In this document: piece by piece, positions 32,450 through 41,213 of the stretch | How positions within the stretch are numbered: position 1 is the stretch's first letter | Layout of the letters: every line of letters begins with the position of its first letter | Assembly: GCA_036263455.1 (NCBI GenBank) | Contig: DATAGZ010000018.1 | Coordinates: forward strand, 70,466 to 134,465 | Direction of reading: 5' to 3' | DNA from: DATAGZ01 sp036263455 | GTDB lineage: Bacteria; Pseudomonadota; Alphaproteobacteria; Dongiales; Dongiaceae | Length of the DNA stretch: 64,000 bases | Notes under the pieces: generated by a model | The model's database searches: none | What the model was told of the DNA's origin: nothing | What the model saw: the letters and a program-made list of their open reading frames with translations, nothing else | Program-made: the position numbers and the translations under genes

Positions 32450-34621
32450 TCAGAAAAATGGGCGAGAATTTTCATGAAAATCTCCTTCGATCAACCATAT
32501 CTGGTCCGGCCAGCCCGGCGGCAGGCGGAAGGCGCCCTGTTGCAAGGCGGCGCCGGAAAAATCCGCGCCTGCAATAAGCGGCGAACGGTAGGCGCGGGCC
32601 CCCAGCCGGGGAACAGGCGCCCCCTCGGCGAACCGCACGCGATAGGAACGTTCCGGCAGCAGACCGGTCAGCGCCACGATCGGTGGCATGGTCTGGGGAA
32701 AGCTTTCGCTTTGCACGATGGCCGTCAGAAACCGGGTACCCTCTGCCGCTATCATGATGTGTCCATCATAGGGTCGCGGCAATTCCAAACGATGGCGAAT
32801 GCCACCATGCAGGATGGAGCGCCATTTTTTGTGGAAAGCGATGGCCTGGGCGAGAATCCCGCGTTCCGCGTCGGTCAGCCGCCGCAAATCGAGTTCCATT
32901 CCCATATGGCCGCCGCTGGCGGCCGCGCTGAAGGCGCGAAATTCCATGCTCAGCGACCGGCCGGTCGTGTGGCTCGGCGAAGGGCCGACATGGTGGCCGA
33001 AGATCTCGGCAGGAAAGAAAAGCCCCGCTTCCTCCTGGATCCGCCAGCGATCATGGGCGTCGTTATTGTCCGACAGCCAGAACCGCGTGGCGTGGTGCGC
33101 GATGGCAAAATCGATTCGTCCGCCGCCAGAGGAGCAGCTTTCGATCTCAATTCCGGGGTGCTTGCTGCGCAATTCTCCAAGCAAGGTATAAAGCGCGGAA
33201 ACCTGTTCCTGGGCAACCGGCCTGCCGTTCCGCGCGGCGGGCAGAAGGGGGCGATTCATATCCCATTTCAGATACGTGATGGCATAGCGTGTCAATAAGT
33301 GATCGAGCCGCTCGAAAAGATACTGCCGCACCTCGGGCCGGGCGATATCCAGAACCGATTGCTGGCGTCCAAGGACCGGTTCGTGCCCCTCCAGTCGGAG
33401 CACCCAGTCGGGATGGTTCCGGAAAAGATCGGAATCCTCGCTCACCATTTCCGGCTCGACCCAAAGACCAAAGGACATACCCAATTGCTGCACGCGCGCA
33501 ATAATCGGCCCCAGCCCGCCGGGCAATTTTTCTTGATCTGCTTCCCAATCGCCCAATGCACGCCTGTCATCGGATCGGCCTTTGAACCAGCCATCATCCA
33601 GGACGAACCGTTCCGCGCCGATGGCGGCCGCGCGCTCGGCAAGATCGAGCAGCGCCGCCGGCTCGGTCTTGAAATAGAGAGCTTCCCACGAATTATAATG
33701 GACCGGTCGTGGTCCGGAACGCGGCGGCAATATCGCCTTGCGCACTTCACGATGAAAGGCCTGCGCCAAGCCGTTTAGCCCCGCGTCGCTTCGCCCGGCG
33801 AACAAAGTGGGTGTGGTATAGGAGCCGCCCGGCGGCAGGATTTTCTCTCCGGGTAGAAAGAGCGCGCCCGCGAGGATACGCTTCTCTCCGGCATGCGTCA
33901 TCTCCGCCACCATGCGCCAATTGCCGGAATGGGCAAGGTGAAAGCCCGTGGCCTTGCCGGTATGCTCGCCTGCGCCGGGGCCGAGCGACACCAGGCCGGG
34001 AAAATGCTCATGGCTGGTGCGGCCCAGGCGGGATTCGGTGGTAAAGCATCCCTTGCGCCAGGGAACCTGGCTGCGCTGAAATTCCGCACACCATCGTCCT
34101 CCCCAGGCCAGCAATTCTATATCTCCGGGAAGGCAGGGCAAAACGGGACAGCTCAGCCAATTCACCACCAAGGCTTGATCCGCGTCGTTGGTCAACACGG
34201 TGAAGGCCGACAGGAGCCCTGTTTCGCTGGCAAGCGAAAGATGCATCTCCAGCGTGAGGGCCGTCTGGTGGTCTTGGGCGCGGACAATCAGATGCGCGGG
34301 CGTCAGATTTTGCATCCGAGCCCCACATTGCGTCGCCCAGCCATGTGACTCCCCACCATCCCAATGAAAGGCTTCCATTCCCGCCTGACCGAAATCGCCC
34401 CTTCCATATTCGGGAAAAATCGTGGCATGCGTGTGCTGGTCCAAGGAAGCATGGGCAATCGGCATTTCCTGCGCCCCGAGGAGCGCGGCGATATCGAAAT
34501 CCTCGGGCAACCGGGTTCCCCAATAAAGGATGCCCGGCACGCGGCCTTCCGCTGCGCCGAGAAGAAGCGTCACCCCTCCTCCGTCAATCCGTGCCGTTGT
34601 GGGCGAAGCGGCGGTGCTCAT
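32450..34621 (-). CDS. alpha-galactosidase, GH36 family
   Basis: 723-residue retaining alpha-galactosidase. The nucleophile is Asp454 in LKWDMNR, the acid/base Asp518 in WLSDNNDAHDR, and CSSGGGR (496-502) forms the family loop; LDDGWFKGR and GLWVEPEM are barrel strands. It has no signal peptide. The true start is ATG at 34621, overlapping the permease stop (ATGA); the longer ORF to 34912 simply runs through the permease gene in another frame. It would act on melibiose- or raffinose-type sugars brought in by the ABC system. Confidence 0.94.
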   Translation of the reverse strand: MSTAASPTTARIDGGGVTLLLGAAEGRVPGILYWGTRLPEDFDIAALLGAQEMPIAHASLDQHTHATIFPEYGRGDFGQAGMEAFHWDGGESHGWATQCGARMQNLTPAHLIVRAQDHQTALTLEMHLSLASETGLLSAFTVLTNDADQALVVNWLSCPVLPCLPGDIELLAWGGRWCAEFQRSQVPWRKGCFTTESRLGRTSHEHFPGLVSLGPGAGEHTGKATGFHLAHSGNWRMVAEMTHAGEKRILAGALFLPGEKILPPGGSYTTPTLFAGRSDAGLNGLAQAFHREVRKAILPPRSGPRPVHYNSWEALYFKTEPAALLDLAERAAAIGAERFVLDDGWFKGRSDDRRALGDWEADQEKLPGGLGPIIARVQQLGMSFGLWVEPEMVSEDSDLFRNHPDWVLRLEGHEPVLGRQQSVLDIARPEVRQYLFERLDHLLTRYAITYLKWDMNRPLLPAARNGRPVAQEQVSALYTLLGELRSKHPGIEIESCSSGGGRIDFAIAHHATRFWLSDNNDAHDRWRIQEEAGLFFPAEIFGHHVGPSPSHTTGRSLSMEFRAFSAAASGGHMGMELDLRRLTDAERGILAQAIAFHKKWRSILHGGIRHRLELPRPYDGHIMIAAEGTRFLTAIVQSESFPQTMPPIVALTGLLPERSYRVRFAEGAPVPRLGARAYRSPLIAGADFSGAALQQGAFRLPPGWPDQIWLIEGDFHENSRPFF

Positions 34622-35469
34622 CCTTTGGTCGCTCCCAGCGTCAAGCCAGCGATGAAATGCCGCTGCATGAGAAAGAACATGGCTACCGGCGGCAGAGCCG
34701 CAACGATGGAGCCCGCCGACACCAGATTCCAGGCCGACACCCATTGCCCGTTCAGGGAATAAAGGCCGGCGGTCACCGGCTGGGTGTCCTTGCTCTGCGT
34801 AAGGACGGTCGCCCAGAAATAATCGTTCCAGACGAAAGTGAAGACCAGGACAGCGAGGGCTGCGATGGCCGGACGCATCAATGGCAGGACGATATTCCAG
34901 AAAATGCGCCATTCGGAAATGCCGTCGATCCTGGCCGATTCGATCAATTCATAGGGCAAAGCGCGGATGAAGTTGCGCATGAATAAGGTGCAGAAGCCGG
35001 TCTGGAAGGCGATATGAAACAGAACTAGCCCCAGCGTGGTGTCATAGAGCCCCGTCCGGATGGTAAGATCGCGCACCGGCACCATCAGGATCTGAAAAGG
35101 AACGAAATTCCCCGCCACGAACATGAAAAAGATCAGCAGGTTGCCGCGAAACCTATAGACGCCGAGGGCAAAACCAGTAAGGCAAGAGAGTGCGACGGCG
35201 CCCAGCACGGTGGGAAGCGTCACTTTGAAGGAGTTGAAAATATAATAGGCGATCGGACTATTTTCAAAAATGGCCGTGTAATTTTCGCGGAAGGCGAACC
35301 TGGACGGCCAGCCGAAATAATTGCCCGCCGCCAGATCGGCGGCTGGCCGTATCGAAGTGATTGCAATTCCGATCATCGGTATGAGCCACAGCAATAAGGA
35401 AATGGGGAGGGCGATCCTATAAGCCCATTGCGTCGCGGGCGCGGCCTTCTCGATCGGTTTCGGGAACAT
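34618..35469 (-). CDS. carbohydrate ABC transporter permease (MalG-like)
   Basis: 283-residue inner-membrane permease with six hydrophobic helices and the EAA motif ESARIDGISEWRIFWNIVLP, which contacts the ATPase. The ATG at 35469 was selected: it lies 1 bp after the previous stop and has GAAAGGAG 10 bp upstream. A longer ORF reaches 35493. It partners the MalF-like permease and the binding protein of the operon; the ATPase is encoded divergently at 38664. Confidence 0.93.
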   Translation of the reverse strand: MFPKPIEKAAPATQWAYRIALPISLLLWLIPMIGIAITSIRPAADLAAGNYFGWPSRFAFRENYTAIFENSPIAYYIFNSFKVTLPTVLGAVALSCLTGFALGVYRFRGNLLIFFMFVAGNFVPFQILMVPVRDLTIRTGLYDTTLGLVLFHIAFQTGFCTLFMRNFIRALPYELIESARIDGISEWRIFWNIVLPLMRPAIAALAVLVFTFVWNDYFWATVLTQSKDTQPVTAGLYSLNGQWVSAWNLVSAGSIVAALPPVAMFFLMQRHFIAGLTLGATKG

Positions 35470-35470
35470 G

Positions 35471-36346
35471 TCAGACGCTCCTTTCGCGGCCAATCATCCG
35501 GATCAGGAAAATCGAAATGAACACCATCATGATCGCGAACAGAATCACGGCAATGGCCGCGCCATATCCCATCCGGTAGCCATACTCGGATAGAGCCTGC
35601 TCGAACATGTAATAAGATAGGACGCGGCTGGAACCGTAAGGACCGCCATTGGTCATGATGGAAACAAGATCGAAGGAACGCAATGCGCCTATCACGGTCA
35701 CCACTACGGCAATGAACGTCGCCGGTCCCAGTTGGGGCAGGATGATATGCCACAGCATCTGGGGTCCCTTGCAGCCGTCGAGGCGGGCGGCCTCCACTTG
35801 ATCCGGACTGATATTGCTCAGCCCGGTCAAATACAGGATCATGCAATAGGCAATCTGCGGCCATAGGCCGGCGGCGATAATCCCATAAATGGCGAAGCGG
35901 GAATCGGCCAGCACGGCCACTTGCGTGCCGGTCAGCCATCCGATGAAGCGCGCAAAGAGACCGAAATTCGGTGCATAGAACCAGGAGAACATCAAGCCGA
36001 CCACGACCTGGCTCATGACGAAGGGAAAGAAAAAAAGCGATTTCACCAGACGGATGCCGAAGACGTTCTGATTGAGGAAAAGCGCAATCGCCAATCCTCC
36101 CGGCACGGCCAGCATATAAAGGGTAAGGAATGCCACATTATTTTTCAACGACACATAAAACGCATCGTCGCCGAACAGTTCGATGTAATTGTGCCAGCCT
36201 ATCCAGGTTTTTTCACCCAGCCCGTCCCAATCATAAAAAGAAAGGCCGATCGACTGGCCGATCGGGATAATGACATAAAGCAGAAACATCGCCATGCCCG
36301 GAGCGAGGAAGAGCCAGGGAGCGATCTTGCGACGCTTCAACATCAT
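35471..36346 (-). CDS. carbohydrate ABC transporter permease (MalF-like)
   Basis: About 291 residues, six hydrophobic helices. It begins MMLKRRKIAPWLFLAPGMAM, with EAA motif VEAARLDGCKGPQMLWHIIL. A TTG two codons upstream of this ATG is better spaced from AAGGAGGG and may be the real start. It forms the transmembrane channel with the MalG-like subunit. The preceding intergenic gap carries a GC-rich hairpin. Confidence 0.92.
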   Translation of the reverse strand: MMLKRRKIAPWLFLAPGMAMFLLYVIIPIGQSIGLSFYDWDGLGEKTWIGWHNYIELFGDDAFYVSLKNNVAFLTLYMLAVPGGLAIALFLNQNVFGIRLVKSLFFFPFVMSQVVVGLMFSWFYAPNFGLFARFIGWLTGTQVAVLADSRFAIYGIIAAGLWPQIAYCMILYLTGLSNISPDQVEAARLDGCKGPQMLWHIILPQLGPATFIAVVVTVIGALRSFDLVSIMTNGGPYGSSRVLSYYMFEQALSEYGYRMGYGAAIAVILFAIMMVFISIFLIRMIGRERSV

Positions 36347-36374
36347 GGGCAAAGAGTGCCCTCCTTGGAGAAAT

Positions 36375-36397
36375 CCCGGGGTCACGGAGACCCCGGG
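36375..36397. terminator. GC-rich hairpin between binding-protein and permease genes
   Basis: CCCGGGGTC-ACGGA-GACCCCGGG, a perfect 9-bp stem with 5-nt loop, 12 bp after the binding-protein stop. No T-run follows on the minus strand, so it is more likely an mRNA-stabilising or attenuating hairpin, as often found after malE-type genes, than a full terminator. Confidence 0.65.
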
Positions 36398-36409
36398 GTA
36401 CGATGATGT

Positions 36410-37645
36410 CTACTTGTATATGCGTTTGCGTGCTTTTTCCAATTCGCCGAGGATTTGATCGACATTATCGGGCTTGGCCAGGAACTGCTGAAACCCTTCC
36501 ATTCCCGCCTTGGCCATATCGGCGGGCGCATCGCGGTCATAGAACTGGGCCAAGGCACTCGCCGAAGACAGCATGTCGAATCCCGCTTGCAGGAAAGGAT
36601 CGTTGGGCTTGGCGGATTGGTTGTTGGTCGGCAACTGGCCTAGCGCCTCGTTGGCGGCCGCCTGCACATCAGCACGCGCGATGTAAGCGAGGAATTTCTT
36701 CGCTTCGGCTTTATGCTTGGCTTTGGCCGGCATATGGACCGTATCGGTCGGGGCGTCTTCGGCCCGTGCCACGCCCGGGGTAATTTCCGGGAAGGGAAAG
36801 AAGCCAAAATTCGCGTCGGTCAGGCCCGCTTCCTTGGCCGGTGCGACGATGAAATTGCCGAGCAGGAACATCGCCGCCTTGCCTTGGGTGAGGAGGGGCA
36901 AAGCATCTTGCCACTTCAAGGCCGCGCTGTTTTCCACAAAGTAGCCCGGCTTTACCAAGTCGGCCCATTTAGCGAAAACAGCCTTCACCCGATCATCGGT
37001 ATAAGGAATTTTGCCAGCGGTCAGATCGCGGTGAAATTCATAGCCATTGACCCGCAGGTCCAAATAATCGAACCAGCCAGCGGCAGGCCATGGAGCCTGG
37101 GTGCCGATCGCGATCGGAATGATCCCGGCCGCTTTCAGCTTGGCGCAAGCGGCGACGAATTCATCCCATTTTGTGGGAACGGCAATGCCGTTCGCCTGGA
37201 AGATATCCTTCCGGTAATAGACGCCCCATTGGTAGTACGTATAAGGCACACCCCACTTCTTGCCGTTCATTTCCATCGAAGCGGCAGTAGATTTCATTGC
37301 GTCGTCGAGCTTATTGTCCGTCCAGACATCCGTCACGTCCGCGAACAATTTCGCCTTGACGAACGGCGCCATTCGGTTGCCGGCGTACCATGTGACGATA
37401 TCCGGCGCATCCGCCGACAGGAAATTACGGATCGACGTCTTGAAGCCCTCATGGTCGAACGTGTTTAGCTTGACCTTGATATCCGGATTTTCCTTTTCAA
37501 ACCCGGCAACGATAAGTTCCCAGGCCTTTTTAGGCGCCGGGTCGGATGCATCGGTGTTGATGACCAGGTCGCCGGCCATCGCCTTGCTGGCCAATGACGC
37601 TACGAGGGCACCGGCAAGCGCCAGGTTCCATGTACTGATTTTCAT
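36410..37645 (-). CDS. sugar ABC transporter substrate-binding protein
   Basis: 411-residue periplasmic binding protein of family 1 (MalE/UgpB type). The signal peptide MKISTWNLALAGALVASLAS KAMA is cleaved before GDLVIN. Family signs are PAPKKAWELIVAGFEKENPD and PDIVTWYAGN near the hinge and a late KKFLAYIARADVQ. Ligand is inferred to be a galactoside from the linked GH36 and GH42 genes. First gene of the catabolic operon; the control region with the inverted repeat at 37714-37728 is upstream. Confidence 0.92.
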   Translation of the reverse strand: MKISTWNLALAGALVASLASKAMAGDLVINTDASDPAPKKAWELIVAGFEKENPDIKVKLNTFDHEGFKTSIRNFLSADAPDIVTWYAGNRMAPFVKAKLFADVTDVWTDNKLDDAMKSTAASMEMNGKKWGVPYTYYQWGVYYRKDIFQANGIAVPTKWDEFVAACAKLKAAGIIPIAIGTQAPWPAAGWFDYLDLRVNGYEFHRDLTAGKIPYTDDRVKAVFAKWADLVKPGYFVENSAALKWQDALPLLTQGKAAMFLLGNFIVAPAKEAGLTDANFGFFPFPEITPGVARAEDAPTDTVHMPAKAKHKAEAKKFLAYIARADVQAAANEALGQLPTNNQSAKPNDPFLQAGFDMLSSASALAQFYDRDAPADMAKAGMEGFQQFLAKPDNVDQILGELEKARKRIYK

Positions 37646-37713
37646 TTAATCCTCCCATAAGCCGCATGCCCCTGCCGCGGCATTTTCGTCTCCTCAACCG
37701 TTCCGATGCTGCA

Positions 37714-37728
37714 TTCCAACATATGGAA
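37714..37728. promoter_or_regulatory. probable IclR-type operator
   Basis: TTCCA-ACATA-TGGAA, a perfect 5-bp inverted repeat with 5-bp centre, in the 146-bp gap between the divergent binding-protein and iclR genes. IclR-family regulators commonly bind TTCC/GGAA-type palindromes of this size, so this is likely the site of the adjacent regulator. Confidence 0.55.
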
Positions 37729-37791
37729 CTTGATTTGACTATGTGGGATTATCTTGGCAGTATGAAAGAAAGTCAACATTGAAAGGTGGCC

Positions 37792-38622
37792 ATGCCCCGC
37801 ACCACCAGTTCGGCGCCTAAGAAACGGAACACCCGGACATCCGGCGCGGTAAGTCGCGCTACCGGCACGCTTGGAAAACTTCTGGAGGTGCTGCAGGCCA
37901 TCGCGGACGCGGACCGGCCGCCGCGCTTTACGGACCTGCTGGAAAGCATCGCGCAGCCGCGCGGAACGCTGCACCGCCATGTGCGCCACCTCGTGGCCGA
38001 AGGGCTCGTCATCGGCGGAGGCGACCGGCCTTATGAATTAGGCCCGCGCTTCCTCCGCCTAGCGGCGCAAAGCTGGAGTAAAAACCGTTTCCGCAGCCTG
38101 GCGGAGCCGTTCTTGCGCGAAGTCCATGAAAACAGCGGCGAAACCATCCATCTCGGCCTTCTCAACGGGACCGAAGTCATTTATGTGGACAAAATCGAGA
38201 GCCGGCAGGCGGTGCGCATGCATTCCCAAGTTGGCCGGGCGTCCCCTGCTTATTGCACGGGGATCGGCAAGGCGGCGCTGTCCACGCTGGCGGCCGCCGA
38301 CCTCAAACAGGTGGTTAGTCAATTCCACTTCGTTCGCTACACGCCAAATACGATCCAGACACAGGCGGCGCTACTGAAGGAAATCGACCGCATCCGGCGA
38401 TCCGGCATTGCCGAAGACCGCGAGGAGCACGAGCTTGGCATTCGCTGCGTGGCAGCACCAATCGCCGGCCCGCACGGACGTTTCGCGGCCGGTCTCTCGG
38501 TTACCGCACCCGCTTATCGCGTGGGACGCCGGGAGATTGCGCACTGGAGCAAATGGGTGCGTAAAGCCGCCCAGGCCATAGAATTAGCACTTGATTCGGG
38601 CTTGGGTCCGCGAGACTCTTAA
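37792..38622 (+). CDS. IclR-family transcriptional regulator
   Basis: 276-residue regulator. An N-terminal winged helix (about residues 20-85: LGKLLEVLQAIADADRPPRF, then GTLHRHVRHLVAEGLV) is followed by the IclR effector domain (HLGLLNGTEVIYVDKIES, then YCTGIGKAAL and ELGIRCVAAPI). It is divergent from the galactoside operon and most likely represses or activates it in response to a sugar or sugar acid. The ATG at 37792 was taken over a GTG two codons upstream, with AAAGG before it. Confidence 0.93.
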   Translation: MPRTTSSAPKKRNTRTSGAVSRATGTLGKLLEVLQAIADADRPPRFTDLLESIAQPRGTLHRHVRHLVAEGLVIGGGDRPYELGPRFLRLAAQSWSKNRFRSLAEPFLREVHENSGETIHLGLLNGTEVIYVDKIESRQAVRMHSQVGRASPAYCTGIGKAALSTLAAADLKQVVSQFHFVRYTPNTIQTQAALLKEIDRIRRSGIAEDREEHELGIRCVAAPIAGPHGRFAAGLSVTAPAYRVGRREIAHWSKWVRKAAQAIELALDSGLGPRDS

Positions 38623-38663
38623 ACGTAACAACGACCGGATAACCGGCCAAGGGGAGAAGCTGC

Positions 38664-39734
38664 ATGACGGGCGTGCAATTGCGCAAGGTCGAAAAAAGTT
38701 TCGGCGACACTGTCATCATCCACGGCGTGGATCTCGACATTGAGGAAGGCGAATTCGCCGTTTTCGTTGGACCTTCGGGCTGCGGCAAATCGACTCTATT
38801 GCGCTTGATCTCCGGCCTGGAGGATGCCAGTGGCGGCCGGATCATCATCGGCAACCAGGATGTCACCAATATCGAGCCCGCCGATCGAGGCATCGCCATG
38901 GTCTTTCAATCCTATGCCCTTTATCCCCATATGACGGTTCGGGAAAATATGTCTTTCGGGCTGCGCATGAGTAAGATGCCCAAGGCGGAGATCGAGCGTC
39001 GCGTCGCCCGGGCGGCCGGCATCCTGCATCTCGAACCTTACCTCGACCGCAAGCCCCGGCAATTGTCTGGAGGTCAACGCCAGCGGGTGGCGATCGGTCG
39101 GGCCATCGTGCGCGAACCGAAAGTCTTCCTGTTCGACGAGCCCCTTTCCAATCTGGATGCGGAATTGCGGGTGCAGATGCGGCTGGAAATTGCAAAACTA
39201 CACCAGGAACTGGGTGCCACCATGATCTATGTCACCCACGACCAGACCGAAGCCATGACGCTTGCGGATAAGATTGTCGTGTTGCGGGCGGGCCGGGTGG
39301 AACAGACCGGCGCGCCGTTAGACATGTATCATGATCCCGACAATGTTTTTGTCGCGGGATTCATCGGATCGCCAAAGATAAATTTCTTCTCGGGGAATCT
39401 CGTTGCGCCGGACCGTGTGCGGCTTGCACAGGGATTGGAAATCTGTATCCAACCCCGCGCCCGGTCCGAGGGGGAGAGCCGAATCCAACTGGCCATCCGC
39501 CCGGAACATTTCGACCGTGCCGGAGCTTCGTCTTCTTATTCCTTACCCGTGACGGTCGAGCTTGTCGAACATCTGGGTGGCACGGCCTATATCTATGGCA
39601 AAGTGGCGAGCGGAGAACCGATCGTCATCGAGAGACCCGATGCCGGCGCCTTGCCGCGCGGGAGCCACATCGACGCCACTTTTTCACCCGACGATCTGCT
39701 AATTTTTGACGAAGAAGGCCGCCGCATCCGATAA
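38664..39734 (+). CDS. sugar ABC transporter ATP-binding protein (MalK/UgpC type)
   Basis: 356-residue ATPase. Walker A GPSGCGKST, Q-loop VFQSYALYPHMT, signature LSGGQRQR, Walker B VFLFDEPLSNLDA and the switch histidine (YVTHDQTEA) are all present. The C-terminal OB-type regulatory domain from about residue 240 is that of MalK/UgpC proteins. It follows iclR by 41 bp and should energise the permeases of the divergent operon, which lacks its own ATPase. Confidence 0.95.
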   Translation: MTGVQLRKVEKSFGDTVIIHGVDLDIEEGEFAVFVGPSGCGKSTLLRLISGLEDASGGRIIIGNQDVTNIEPADRGIAMVFQSYALYPHMTVRENMSFGLRMSKMPKAEIERRVARAAGILHLEPYLDRKPRQLSGGQRQRVAIGRAIVREPKVFLFDEPLSNLDAELRVQMRLEIAKLHQELGATMIYVTHDQTEAMTLADKIVVLRAGRVEQTGAPLDMYHDPDNVFVAGFIGSPKINFFSGNLVAPDRVRLAQGLEICIQPRARSEGESRIQLAIRPEHFDRAGASSSYSLPVTVELVEHLGGTAYIYGKVASGEPIVIERPDAGALPRGSHIDATFSPDDLLIFDEEGRRIR

Positions 39735-39783
39735 GGATTGCGGCCGCGCTAGGCCTGAGATACACCCGCACAGAGGATCGGTC

Positions 39784-41184
39784 ATGGAACTGGCGAACCG
39801 ACCAGATACGGCTCGGATCGAGCTTCCCCCCGGGATTTCACTCTCTGCCGCCTTCGGTACCTGGGTGCGCATTGCCTTGCTGAGCTTCGGCGGGCCGGCC
39901 GGGCAGATCGCAGTTATGCACCGTATCCTGGTCACCGAGAAAAAATGGATCGGCGATGAGCGGTTCCTGCACGCCTTAAGCTATTGCATGTTGCTGCCGG
40001 GCCCCGAGGCACAGCAGCTCGCCACCTATATCGGCTGGCTGATGCATGGAGTGCGCGGCGGTGTGATCGCCGGATTGCTCTTCGTGGCGCCGGGCCTGAT
40101 CTCCATCATGGCGCTTTCCTGGATTTATGTGCTTTATGGCCATGTTCCGTTGATCGATGCGCTCTTTATCGGGCTCAAAGCCGCCGTTCTGGCTATCGTG
40201 ATCGAGGCCGTCCTGCGGGTCGGGAAACGCGCCTTGAAAAACAGAGCGATGATCGGTGTAGCGCTCCTGGCTTTTCTTGCCCTCGCTTTGGTCGAAGTTC
40301 CGTTTCCTGTGTTGATTGTGGCCGCGGCCCTGCTGGGATGGGGTGGCCACCGCCTGGGCTGGTCCGCCTTTCAAACCACCGGCGTGCCTCCTCGGTTTGC
40401 CGGTGTACAGATTTCCGACGGGGAGACACTGATCGGGACGGCAATGCCGGATCATACCTCCCTCTCCCGCCGCCGCATTCTAGGGGCCGCCCTATGCTGT
40501 CTTGTCCTGTGGCTCGCGCCCGTCGCGCTCCTGCTCCTGCTGCGAGGGCCTTCGGACGTATTCAGCCAAATTGCCATCTTCTTCAGCAAGATGGCGGTCG
40601 TCACCTTCGGGGGCGCTTATGCCGTCCTGGCCTATGTAGCGCAGCAGGCGGTGGAGATCCATCACTGGCTCATGCCTGGCGAGATGCTGGACGGGCTGGG
40701 CCTGGCCGAGACCACGCCAGGTCCGTTGATCATGGTCTTGCAGTTCGTCGGTTTCCTCGCGGCTTACCGGCGTGCTGGCGGGCTCGACCCCTTGTTGGCC
40801 GGTACGCTCGGTGGATTGCTGGCGACATGGGTCACCTTCACCCCGTGCTTTCTATGGATCTTTCTCGGCGCCCCTTACATAGAGCGTTTGCGAAGTCATC
40901 GCGCGCTCACCTCGGCGCTTGGCGTCGTCACAGCTTCTGTCGTTGGTGTGATTTTCAATCTCGCGGTCTGGTTTGCTTTCCATACCTTGTTCAGGGAACT
41001 GCAGCCGGTGCATGTTGCGGGATTGCATTTCTCCTGGCCGGTACTTTCGGAGCTGCGGATCCCCCAGGCCGTGCTGGCTTTGTTCGCGTTTCTTCTTCTC
41101 TTCGGCTTTCGGCTGGGGATCTTGTCGACCCTGGCGCTGTGCGCGCTTCTCGGCATGGCCTGCCGCCTGGGAGGCTTCGTCTAA
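39784..41184 (+). CDS. chrA: chromate transporter, ChrA family
   Basis: 466-residue membrane protein with two homologous CHR domains, the full-length form. The first carries SFGGPAGQIAVMH and MLLPGPEAQQLATYIGW; the second TFGGAYAVLAYVAQQAV and GLAETTPGPLIMVLQFVGF. Members export chromate by an anion route, though many homologues have unproven substrates. The ATG at 39784 has GAGGATC upstream; the ORF extends left into the ATPase gene. Gap to the ATPase is 49 bp, so shared transcription is possible but functionally unrelated. Confidence 0.9.
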   Translation: MELANRPDTARIELPPGISLSAAFGTWVRIALLSFGGPAGQIAVMHRILVTEKKWIGDERFLHALSYCMLLPGPEAQQLATYIGWLMHGVRGGVIAGLLFVAPGLISIMALSWIYVLYGHVPLIDALFIGLKAAVLAIVIEAVLRVGKRALKNRAMIGVALLAFLALALVEVPFPVLIVAAALLGWGGHRLGWSAFQTTGVPPRFAGVQISDGETLIGTAMPDHTSLSRRRILGAALCCLVLWLAPVALLLLLRGPSDVFSQIAIFFSKMAVVTFGGAYAVLAYVAQQAVEIHHWLMPGEMLDGLGLAETTPGPLIMVLQFVGFLAAYRRAGGLDPLLAGTLGGLLATWVTFTPCFLWIFLGAPYIERLRSHRALTSALGVVTASVVGVIFNLAVWFAFHTLFRELQPVHVAGLHFSWPVLSELRIPQAVLALFAFLLLFGFRLGILSTLALCALLGMACRLGGFV

Positions 41185-41213
41185 TACGCTTCATTCGCCT
41201 CGGCCAATGCGAA

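Noticed and set aside
32063..33298. 411-codon plus-strand ORF opposite dgoK and GH36
   Set aside because: Antisense shadow of two strongly supported genes.
34622..34912. N-terminal extension of the GH36 ORF
   Set aside because: The frame is only open because it overlaps the permease gene; the enzyme family begins at 34621, where an ATGA overlap occurs.
41185..41213. ATTCGC/GCGAAT inverted repeat between chrA and the copper oxidase as a terminator
   Set aside because: Weak 6-bp stem with a 10-nt loop and no T-run.
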